A DNA stretch of 41,704 bases from Setomelanomma holmii. Taxonomy: Eukaryota; Ascomycota; Dothideomycetes; Pleosporales; Phaeosphaeriaceae. The DNA lies in NCBI GenBank assembly GCA_010015745.1, contig ML978336.1, forward strand, positions 1 through 41,704, read 5' to 3'. Each line of letters starts with the position of its first letter. The first letter of the stretch is position 1. The notes below the pieces were generated by a model. The model was not told the origin of the DNA, did not search any database, and saw nothing but the letters and a program-made list of their open reading frames with translations. The translations under genes were made by a program, and so were the position numbers. Positions 10,865 to 19,616 of this stretch are shown here, in pieces.

Positions 10865-11290
10865 GCCTGGCTGCACGATGCTGGCTGCTCTTGTTCTGCA
10901 TCCTGCTCAGCGGTCGCGCGTCCAGTTCGTTCGGCTCTGCTCTCCGCAGCCAGCGCAACGCTTCTATCGAGAGTGTGCTGAGCCCTGTATACAGCCTGCT
11001 CTACTAGTTCTTCTACCTGTTTCAGCTTTGGCTCGTTGTCGCTGGGCGGCCGGATGGCGTACAAGAGCAGCTTCCAGTCTGGGTAGACCTGCAGGTACTC
11101 GTATCATCGCGTCCGCTTGAATCAGCCTGTACGGTCCTTGGCTGAAGCCTCCTCAGTCATGCGATGAATCGCCTCGCTGTCCTCGCGCTTCAGAGCCTCT
11201 AGGCCAGAGGAGAGGTGAGCAAGCCTCTGCTTGTAGTCGCTCTGCCGTTCCAGCTCTTGCCGGCGCATTTGTAAGTGGTTGTAGTTGGCA
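10862..11290 (-). pseudogene. TLH-type protein fragment, copy 3
   Basis: Reading leftward from about 11290: LQMRRQELERQSDYKQRLAHLSSGLEALKRED, then FKRTR flanked by stops where copies 1 and 2 have Trp, YPDWKLLLYAIRPPSDNEPKL, and, after a one-base shift, GLSTLSIEALRWLRRAEPNEL and SRMQNKSSQHRAARL, ending at about 10862 where the HET sequence starts. Upstream (11291-11505) an open frame continues into sequence without TLH resemblance (LVQCFDIGSFQ...). A TATA-like CTATATATA lies on the minus strand near 11560, about 50 bases before an ATG at 11505. That may only be chance. Confidence 0.65.
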
Positions 11291-11617
11291 AAGTCCCGAT
11301 CTACAGTCTGCTGGGTCAAACAGCTTCGTAAATCTTTGAGTCCTGAATTTGAATGAAAATCCTCTTTCCAGAAAACCACATGACTATGTGTCCTTCCATA
11401 CACCTGAAGCTTGCAGAGCCATCCAGGGCTCCTGCAAAGAAGTCGATAGTGTGATTGAAATGATCCGATGTCGAAACACTGAACCAACGTGGGGCCACGA
11501 TCCATTCCTGTTGCACGCTAGCAGGGCTATCCCTACACTCTCTCGTTGTACACGTATATATAGCTTCCCTCGTTCATAGCTACACAATCAACTCAGTCCT
11601 TCATTCCTCCTTCCACA

Positions 11618-12936
11618 TCACACATCCAAGAATTCCAGTGCCTCGCTTGGCCGGAAATCGCCGACTACATTACTGTAATTGTCGTACTCAAAGAGTATTC
11701 CTTTGCGAGTGCTTTTACGGAGTCTACGCACTTTGCATAGTGTAGTTGTCGAAAAATGCCACCTGTGTGGAGAAGGTAAGGGGATAGGGCAAGTAAGCAG
11801 CGACAAAGCCCGCGGTGTCCAGGATTCGGAGTGAGCTGAAATAGGCGGAGGGTCCGGTAGGGAGCTAATCATCCGCTTGTTCCATCCCTTCCCGGAATAA
11901 TTGTGGAAGAATCCTTTGCTTGCGAATGTCGTTATCTTCGAATAGGATTGTGGCACTCCCTGGTCGATACAAGGACACAGCCATACAGATTTGTGCGCTG
12001 TATTGACCTGAGCATGATCCGCAGGGCAGCAAAGTTGCAAAAGTATACATATCACGAGACCTGATCCTTCACACGAGAAGCCGACCAGACAGATGGATTC
12101 AATCGGCTCACCAACCTCGATTGGGCAATACCCCCATGTAACGTCATCATGTTCCAGATCGTACCTCACATCATTGTTGTCAAGACTTGTATGAGTACGT
12201 ATTGCCACCATTTCTCGGCCACTGTGAGCCACAGAGATGCCACGGATCTCCCACAAGGACGAATATTCGACGGCAAGGTCAGGCGCATGATAAGACGCTT
12301 CCGGAAGGTCGTTGAGTGGTAACGGAGCGGAGCTGCGCCATAGGATGCGATGCGTGTGTTCCTTCTGAAGATCGATTCAGGATACGAATAAGCCCTTTAG
12401 GATGTTAGCCATAATAATTCAATGGTGAGTGCTCTCACCTCAAGTGTTATCCATATCTCCCTGTGTGCTCGGACAGGAACCCGGAGAACCTGAACACAAT
12501 GTTCCTGATCCTTTATGGTGGAGGTCAGTTTTGAATCGTGTAATTCTATACCAACAATTCCGAAATCGTCTGATCGAATGACAATGAGGTCCCAATTTTG
12601 ATCATTTGCTTCCAGCTCTACAACTCCTTCGTGAGCCTCGGCATACATTCCAGCAAGGTATTGAGTTGGTCCTCGCATGTCCCATCTAGCAAACAGTCTT
12701 TCGTTACACGAAACGCTATATTGTTTGCTTTCTGGCCACGATAAAAGCTTTTGGAGTACGTCTAAAATTTTGGGATTAAAAAGTATATGACCGCCAGGGC
12801 TCTGGAGCATAAATGTGAAAACAAGATCTCTAAGCTCGGCAGGTAGAGCTTGGAGACCTACCAGTATGGTCGTCACTGGCGTGTCGATTGTGGCTATCCC
12901 CATTATTCTCCCATGCAAGTCATAAGATGTTAACAT
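11618..12936 (-). pseudogene. F-box-like fungal protein with one in-frame stop
   Basis: The ATG at 12936 opens exon 1 (to 12439): LQALPAELRDLVFTFMLQSPGGH resembles the L-P-x-E-x-R/I-x-x-x-F/Y opening of fungal F-box-like proteins. An intron fits at 12438-12395 (GTGAGA ... CTAACATCCTAAAG, 44 nt, phase 0). Exon 2 (12394-11618) reads GLFVS, a TGA at 12379-12377 (probably CGA originally), then HRILWRSSAPLPLNDLPEAS, YSSLWEIRGISVAH, LVGFSCEGSGLVI and, at the end, RKGILFEYDNYSNVVGD, which resembles the C-terminus of a common fungal F-box family. Apart from the one stop, 424 codons are collinear. F-box proteins usually recruit substrates to SCF ubiquitin ligases. The target is unknown. Either a young pseudogene or one base error. 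Confidence 0.6.
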
Positions 12937-13038
12937 GTGAGAGAGGAGGATTGAGGAAGAAGTTGGTTAATTGATAAGTATATCGAAGAGAGCGAATATA
13001 TATCCTCCTATTACATAAGCAGTAATGAAACGCGCTAC

Positions 13039-13368
13039 TCATGAGTAGGCGTAGATGCTGACATAAGACCTTTGACGAAGTGAAGCGGGTGTTGGTGCGT
13101 GCTCTCGAGGCGATAGTGATATGGTCATCGCATGCGCAAGGCGTACAAACCATGTGGTTATGAGGAGATCATGGCTGTTCAGGAATTGTTCAAGCGTTTC
13201 TCGGCACTCTGGATGGTATGGATATGCCTTTGGACTTTGAGTGCACAAAGGACATGTCTGCTTTGGACAGCTTTCGTCATCTGGGTAGAGGTATACAGAT
13301 TGAGTGCAATGTTCAAGTGACGATGAAACTGGATGCGTGAGCGATGTACACCTTAAGCTCGGCTTATT
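13039..13368 (-). CDS. Short cysteine-bearing open frame, unknown
   Basis: An open minus-strand frame without an early ATG reads CTSLTHPVSSSLEHC, YPDDESCPKQTCPLC, YHPECRETLEQFL, giving clustered cysteines (C-x4-C-x2-C plus flanking Cys/His). I have a faint impression of small fungal Cys-rich proteins but cannot name a family. It could be an exon of an unrecognised gene or a fragment. The rest of 12937-13756 shows nothing else I can support. Confidence 0.3.
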   Translation of the reverse strand, partial: NKPSLRCTSLTHPVSSSLEHCTQSVYLYPDDESCPKQTCPLCTQSPKAYPYHPECRETLEQFLNSHDLLITTWFVRLAHAMTISLSPREHAPTPASLRQRSYVSIYAYS

Positions 13369-13756
13369 TCATACTAAATGAGGCTTTGTCGCTGTTGAAA
13401 GGCATACGGCAAACGGCGCAAGCCCGATCCCATTCAAGGAGAGAACAGTGCATTGTGCTAGCAGTACACTGGATTCATCTGTCTTCGATGGGGAAAACCA
13501 AGGATATATGGAAAATTTGCTGGTGTGTGACACGACCTGAATCGGAGTCAGCCGGCCATGCGTGCCCTTTTTGTGTAACAGCGGCGACGACAGAAAGTTT
13601 GTACCGAAGACTGTTCTCGAATCCGTGCTTGTTCACGGAGTACCAGTTATGGTGATTTCGAAACTAGATCCTTAGTCGATCTCCAAGCCCTGGTCGGACA
13701 GATGTGAAACCGCCTCATCTCACAACGAGCCGCTACTTCGTAACCGCGTCACGATT

Positions 13757-13930
13757 ATGGCTGACGTTGGCGGTATGGGCCGCGAGATTCTTAATCTCCA
13801 GAACGCATCCAAGATCCTGCACGACCATGCAGAGAAACTCATCGGTGTGGAGGACCATACCCATAAGACTACTGAGAAGCGTGACGCGGCCAAGGGTGAG
13901 GCGGACACGAAGCCGTGTTACAAGTCATGA
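13757..13930 (+). CDS. Small hypothetical protein, 57 codons
   Basis: A short frame from ATG 13757 to TGA 13928-13930 encodes a hydrophilic, helix-prone peptide (MADVGGMGREILNLQNASKI ... EKRDAAKGEADTKPCYKS). The frame is also open upstream, so it may be the end of a larger relic. Composition looks protein-like, but I recognise no family. Confidence 0.3.
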   Translation: MADVGGMGREILNLQNASKILHDHAEKLIGVEDHTHKTTEKRDAAKGEADTKPCYKS

Positions 13931-14299
13931 GTTGGGATACCGCTGCGCAACGGGAATTACTGAATCTGTTATGATACCCGGGCTGTGTCTCTGCATGAGT
14001 GATTTTTGGTGGCATTATTGTGTGTGTGTTTGTGTGGAAGAGGACAACCTGGCACGGTGAGCGAATGACTTTGACGACATGATGTTTTAGCGAGATACCC
14101 TTTACGACTTGATACCCTTTTTCATAAAGCAGGTAGATATGAAAGAAACCAGCTTGATCAATATTCCTTGCTCCGTGATGCTTGTGAGGATCTAGGTCGC
14201 TCGTTAAGTCTAGGTAGCAAGGTGATGTGAGCACAGCTGAGTTAGCTAGTGATATGTAGGCGATGAAGACTACGTAGCAGCCAGCTGCGCCTTAGATAA
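13931..14299. other. Gene-free spacer
   Basis: No recognisable gene. A TG-rich run (GTGTGTGTGTTTGTGTGG) lies near 14020-14038. The open frames present show no motif. Confidence 0.5.
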
Positions 14300-14760
14300 T
14301 CATTGCAAAGGGTAAATTAGGGAAGAATGTACCGTTTGAGAGCATAAGCCTGGAACAGTAGCAAGGTGTTGTCGAGAAAGTCGGGGAATTTAAGGACGCC
14401 TCTAGCTACGACAAGGCACCACGCGGAAAAGGAATAATGCGTCTGTATAGATAGCTGAATGGTGGACTCAGATAGTATATTAGGCTAGAATATGCTGTTT
14501 AAGAGCTTGAGCCTGGGACGTGAGTATTTTAGTGCTTTGTAATTCGTGGAAAAGTAGAGGAGCGTAGTACTAACTTACCACCCAACGCAGCACCACGCAT
14601 ATAATGCGTTTGCGCTATAGAACGGAGCTACCAGACTACTTTATCATAAAAACCCCTATTTGGTGTCGATTGGAAGCTTAAGCCTGGAACAGCAGCGTGC
14701 TGCTAGTGTGAGATTCGTAGAAAAGCTTTAGCCGGAATCCGCCCTTAGTAGTCAGCACGC
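14300..14760 (-). repeat. Three degenerate tandem units of about 167 bp
   Basis: A block whose clearest core on the minus strand is TTCCAGGCTTAAGCT recurs three times, at about 14345, 14511 and 14680 (spacings about 166-169). Neighbouring blocks also correspond (CTTTTCYACGAATY upstream of the core in the two right-hand units; GCACCACGC near an AATGCGT in the two left-hand ones). The rightmost unit overlaps the decayed 3' end of TLH-type copy 4, so the array may derive from it. Confidence 0.5.
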
Positions 14761-15138
14761 GTGTAAGCATCCAGCTCAGTCCTTTCGATAGATTGTTGCT
14801 GAGGCTATCGACGAAATATTTGCGCTGCTCTGTAACATGACATCGTCAATCACCTTCTCGAGCTCAATTTTGAACCGACTTTTCATATCTCCTACCCAGC
14901 ATAGCTTCCACAACATCTCTAATGATTCAACTAGCAAATCCTGACCTATCTTACAGAAACCAGTTATAACAATCGGGCGACCATTAAGATAGAATATTTT
15001 CTTATCCTTTGACCAGTACGCGTTGCCTGAGTTGCCTGCACTCAGCCTGATGTGTTTGCTGTATGCCAACAAGCTAAACATCTCGCTTATTAGGCGAAAT
15101 GTGCTATCTGCTAGATACTTGTGCTGTATGCTTGAAAA
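14660..15138 (-). pseudogene. TLH-type protein fragment, copy 4
   Basis: Reading leftward from about 15138: QHKYLADSTFRLISEMFSLLAYSK, then GNSGNAYWSKDKKIFYLNG, CKIGQDLLVESLEMLWKLCWV and IELEKVIDDVMLQ. After a one-base shift it continues LSKGLSWMLTRVLTTKGGF. This is the segment that follows the LLAYAKF and FFIKGRPI blocks of copy 2, so it covers the same family but diverges strongly from copy 2 and comes from a different lineage. Both ends are cut: by a HET fragment on the right and by decay into tandem repeats on the left. Confidence 0.75.
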
Positions 15139-15459
15139 TCTCTCGCTTCTTCATCGACACGTCTGATAGGTACACATAGCACTTTGTTGCATTCTGGTAC
15201 CAGCGTGAGAGAGCTCAGCCTTGTCTGTCTTATCAATGCAGCATGTGTCAAGCCAAAAGTATTGCAGCCTGTCTTGCTTTGCTTATTGTCCACAGAAGCG
15301 AATCTTCTTGTAGCCACGCTTAGTTTTAATGTCTGCGAAAATAACCTCCTCCGCGTCTGCCTCCCACGTGTGTGAAAGTATTGCATAAGGAGGTAGCTCC
15401 TTGCCGTCAAAGCTGACAATAGTGAGCTCTTCATCTTTCTCATACTTCAAGAGACGCAT
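15125..15459 (-). pseudogene. HET-domain N-terminal fragment
   Basis: From an ATG at 15459 the frame reads MRLLKYEKDEELTIVSFDG, PYAILSHTWEADAEEVIFAD, YKKIRFCGQ, stop, LQYFWLDTCCIDKTDK and, after a frameshift, YQNATKCYVYLSDVSMKK. It matches block by block the start of the intact HET-NACHT-WD40 gene at 19617 (SYAILSHTW, EKIRFCGAQ, FWIDTCCIDTTDK, KCYVYLADVSM). The TAA stop follows the Gln of FCGQ. It ends at about 15125 where TLH-type copy 4 starts. Probably the remnant of a second NLR of the same type. Confidence 0.85.
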
Positions 15460-15659
15460 CATTTCGTATAGACGCGTGGTAGACGCATGCGATAGAAATG
15501 AGCACGAGGCCGAATGTGGCAGCCTAGTTTGAAAGTCTTGTGTTAAGCGGACGGGAAAGGATGGTCGAGTTATGCTTCATACTGCTTGACGGGCTTGAAG
15601 AATCTTGCAAACCATCTTGGGAAAAAAATCCTAGACTGCCCAACTAATGCAAGGTGGCC

Positions 15660-16295
15660 TGTTCGAAAATGTTAGCCGGCGATAGGAAAGCTGCCAGCAG
15701 ATTCAGTGATGAACTCTCATTGACGACCTATCGCACCCTGCGCCACCAGCAGTCCAGATCTGCGCACCATTGGAATGACCGTCATCAACCACCCATCTCT
15801 GATCCAGCCACTCCACATCAGGGAACATCTGCTTTGCCATATCAAGCATCACTCTGTTCGTAGTCGCCTTCTTCCCATTCAGCACGCCGTTACGAGCGAG
15901 CCATATACCACCAATACAGACGGTCAATTTCACCTTTGTCTGCTTGCTCGCCTCGCGCAGGTATGTCAGACTCTCCTTTTGACCTTTGCCGGGTCTGGGC
16001 CACAGATGAGGAGAATGTCAAGATCGCAAGGAGCGTTCTCGTATGTATGCGTCGGCTTGACATACATCTCGGGCGTGCACCAGGCGAGGTCGGCAGACGA
16101 GGAGATGTACAGAAATTCGATGGGAACGGCGAGGCTCTTGAGTGAGGCAAGATTGGGCTGTAACTGAGCTACCACGTCGATGATCTTGGGTGTCAGGTTG
16201 CCGAAGAGGTCGAGGCTAGCGAAATCAGTCATTTGGACTTCTTCACAGAAGACACCGATGCGTAATGGCTTCTGGGTGTTGTGGACGACAGACAT
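15660..16295 (-). pseudogene. DJ-1/PfpI-like (class I glutamine amidotransferase-like) protein, frameshifted
   Basis: The ATG at 16295 gives MSVVHNTQKPLRIGVFCEEV, LDLFGNLTP, VPIEFLYIS and LDILLICGPDPAK. A missing base at about 15985 then shifts the frame to SLTYLREASKQTKVKLTVCIGG, GVLNGKKATTNRVMLDMAK, DVEWLDQRWV and IWTAGGAG, with a further shift before a last EFITES-like block. VCIGG corresponds to the nucleophile-elbow Cys of the family and GVLNGKKAT to the conserved G-L-L-D-G-+-x-A-T segment. Members are hydrolase-, glyoxalase- or chaperone-like; substrate unknown. The two halves together have the usual length (about 200 residues), so the break looks young. Confidence 0.75.
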
Positions 16296-16582
16296 GATTG
16301 CGTATTTGGACCAATGTGAAGTATATTGAGGAGAAGGAAGTGCTTGGAGTGGTGATGCTGCACATTGTAAAAGCTTCATGGTATATATCATTTGGCAGCG
16401 TATTTCCACGGCTGCCAAACACTCTTCCGCTCCGACTGTGATGATGACGACTTGCACCAATATCGATCATTCGTACCACTGATTGTTCTAAGCTCATGAT
16501 TCTTGGTACGCAATAACGAATGACTGAAAGAGCAACATTGTTGCCTGAAATGTCGGGTCATGGCATGCCGACGGATCGGATG

Positions 16583-18475
16583 TCAAGAGTTTTCCGATCT
16601 GGTATCCTTGCTCTCCTCCAATTCTCGCTCCCTCTCCAGCATCTGCAGCCTGCGATCTTTCCAGATGTTCCAGGCACCTACGATGGCGATGGTCAACGGC
16701 ACTGTGAGAGCGAATAATATCCAGATCTTGGCGGAGACCTTGATACCTGCGTCCGCAAAATCAAAGAAGGTTGTACTTGTAAGGGCACATATGAACGTCC
16801 CAGGTAGAAACACCAGGGTCACAGCCGCGATAGTGATCATCGAGGCTGAATCGCGCTGTGTTTCCCTCGCAACTCGCGCAGTAGATACAGCGATTTTCCG
16901 GCTGATATTCGTTTCCTCCTGGTTTGCAAGATGAAATACCTGTACAATTAGAATGACACTGCGAAGTTCGTAGTATATATATGCCCCATTGACTCACCAA
17001 ATTAATGCGATTGTCCGTTCTTGCACGATACACGTGCGTCCACCTGAGGCAGATGTCACATTGGGACCTCAATACATTGAAAGTGTCGTGGACACTTTCC
17101 CTCAGTTGTACCATCCAACCATTCTTGTTCAAACTCAACTTGTTTGCAAACATGGTATGCGTCTCTTGTAAGAAGCCTAATTGAACATGTAAGTCCATGC
17201 AGTCTTGCCCCAAAGAAAGCCACTGGAGAGACATTTCATGCAAATGCCGCGTCGCGGTATTGAAGACCATGTGCTCACTGTCATATGCCAACTCCTACAC
17301 AACAGTCAACTTCGTAGATGTAGATCACGTACAGGCCAATGCGTACATATTCGCGAAGCTGAGCGCGTCGCTCAGCGATGTCACCTTGCCATCGCTTGAG
17401 GCATTCATCGGCAGCCAAGGTGTCCAGGAAGAAGGGTCGATGTAAGGCATCAGGATCCGTTTCCATGCATGTTTTAAGTCGGTTGCGAGTGCCTGAAGGA
17501 TAGTTGATGCAGAAGTAGACACTCCCTTTGGCTGCGACAATAGAATGAATGAAGCTAACTGCACTGTTCCAACCGTTCCGATACTGATAGCATATATCTA
17601 AGCAGTCCTTATAAGAGCTGTTCTGATAACAACAGGTAATACTTACCGAGAGATTCCAAAAGCCCATCGTCGTTACTCTGCATGAAGCGTTGGTTTCCCA
17701 TCTTGGCCCAGTAGCCGTGCTCCGTCCAGAGGTTGCATAACAATAACCCGGACAGCCCAAAGAATCGAAGTATGCTCACGGTATCTGGATGGATGCTAAA
17801 ATTGCCTGGAAGCCACCCAAGGTTTGTTGCCAAAGTATCGATGAAGCTAACGCAGCACATAAGTTGTTGATTGGCCAACTAGAAGGACTATCCAGAGAGC
17901 ATAGCGTAGGCCACTAAGTCTCGTAACGTGGGAGAGGGGGGAGGAGAGAGAGAGAGAGAGGGAGGAGAGAGAGAGAGAGGGAGGGAGGGAAAGGCCCACG
18001 TACCACACTCGCAAAGATCGCCCTTTGGAGTCATCCTGGATCGGCTGCACAAATTAGCGACGCACAGTCGAAGCGACGAACACAGACAGCTGGACTTACA
18101 TTCAAGCATTCTTCAAGCTGTTTGTTCGTAGCATTGATTTGCCACTCTTTCTGATTGTCAACTCTGAGCCCCGGAAGATCAGACAGGCATACTAAGATTC
18201 CCTCCCTCTCCATAGAGTATGTCTACCTTAGCTCTAGGCCCTGGTGCCGCTTTGCATTGGGCTAAGCCCCAGTCAATGATCTCTGAATTCTCGAGATCAG
18301 CGCCGTGAAGTGTCGGAAATGTATTAGGATTTGGTTGAGCCTCAAAGACAGTCGGATCTCTTGGCCAGTATCGTTGGTCGCTCAGCTCTCGATCTAGACG
18401 ATCGCTCCTGCGACGCATGGCAGGGTGTTGAATCGTCACAGTGCTGGTAGCCATATCTAGGGCTATTGTGTTCAT
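16583..18475 (-). CDS. CorA-like protein with two C-terminal membrane segments, six exons
   Basis: Start at ATG 18475 (or 18454). Introns fitted on the minus strand: 18099-18045, 17999-17879, 17646-17598, 17346-17295, 16997-16940; all exon phases agree. The N-terminal part is soluble (SDRLDRELSDQRYWPRDP, EIIDWGLAQCKAAPGPRAK). The middle includes DLPGLRV, LGWLPGNFSIHPDTVS and FINYPSG-like CINYPSG. A helical region (HEMSLQWLSLGQDCM ... RARTDNRINL) leads to RDSASMITIAAVTLVFLPGTF, STTFFDFADAG, WILFALTVPLTIAIVGAW and a basic end. This is the layout of fungal CorA-like proteins, but no GMN selectivity motif is visible, so Mg2+ transport is unproven. Exon 1 (376 nt) carries one extra base near 18213, shifting ILYGEGG to EGILVCLSD: a mutation or a base error. 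About 518 residues if corrected. It diverges from the HET-NACHT-WD40 gene. Confidence 0.7.
17930..17994. repeat. Purine/pyrimidine microsatellite (GA)n/(CT)n
   Basis: Sixty-five consecutive purines on the plus strand, mostly GA repeats with GGGA interruptions. On the coding (minus) strand this is a CT tract lying wholly inside intron 2 (17999-17879) of the CorA-like gene, starting just after its donor site. Confidence 0.95.
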
Positions 18476-19616
18476 TAAAGGGTGAGTCGTGCCCTTGGCA
18501 GCAGCTATTTCGAGGCAGTACGAGGTGGCTCGAGTTTGAAGAAAGAATGATTAGGTTGAAGACAATATCATGAGAGGTGTGGAAAAGCGATGAGCGACGA
18601 GCAGGAAGGAGGACTGAAGGAAGGTGAAGTTCTAATGATCAGGCTGAGGACAGTTGGAGTGCTGCGCACCAAGCAACGTGGCTGCGCATCTCAGCCGCAA
18701 CCCCGCTTGTGCAATTGCTAGGCTGCCGTTGCTGGTAGCTGTGTTACTGTGCTGGCCAAAAAAAAATTCCTAATGCTTGATGACAGGAAAATTAATTGCC
18801 AAACTCGTCTCTGAGAAGAGCAGCATCTGTAAGAGATCTGTGGTTTAGGCATAATTAGAGGATTGTAATGAGTCGCTAACTTGATGCGCGTTGGATGACA
18901 AAGTCTAACTAGGCAAAGCTAAGATGATCAGTTCCGAATATCTTGAGAAGGCTAGAGCGAAGCGTGCTGGGCAAGCTTCGGCAGGCAAGTAAGTCGCGGC
19001 GGGGGCGCAAGCGTAAGAGCAATGTGCGGGAAGGATCGACCTCAAAGTAGTGCAATCGATCGGTGCGGCGGAGCTAACGCATGAGCTTGTATCTGCGTGG
19101 AGAGCGCCAGTAGTCCGGATAATAGGCTCATGCGGCGTGCTATAGGCTGGACAGATAGAGCAATCTGGGTCAAATTCAAATCTGGGAGCTGTTCCCAACA
19201 GTCGCGGTTGCGCAAGCGTGCTCTTATTTGTCTTGCGTTATATCAAGCAAGCTTTGAGCGCGTTGATGCTTAGATCCCTGCCAGGGCCCTGCACCTTTCG
19301 CCGCAGACGCGATTCAGCTTTGCAAGCGGTGTACCGCACATGCTTAGAGCCGCGCCTTACCCCGCCTGGGGCTTCATCGCCAGCCTGATAATACAGCGAA
19401 AAGGCAGCAGCCTCGACTCGCGACATCTTGACGCGCTACAGGATCCTGCTTGTATTTGGGCTGTTGCACCTATTCCTCCTTCTCTCTGTATTCTGACCAT
19501 ACATCGGTAGCACGAACGCAGCCAGCAAGCAGCAAATGCCCACGCGACCAGGCCACCGGCTTCAGCCTCGAGTTCTCTTCGCATCGCATGTGCCTACCAC
19601 ACACCTACATTAACAT
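18476..19616. promoter_or_regulatory. Intergenic region between two divergent genes
   Basis: The 1.14 kb between the CorA-like start (18475) and the HET-NACHT-WD40 start (19617) must hold both promoters. I see no defined TATA box or operator and no convincing gene. The minus-strand frames at 19198-18905 and 19584-19357 have no recognisable motif. Confidence 0.4.

Noticed and set aside
13344..13655. Plus-strand 103-codon frame
   Set aside because: No recognisable motif, and it overlaps the antisense Cys-bearing frame only at its start; not enough support for a gene.
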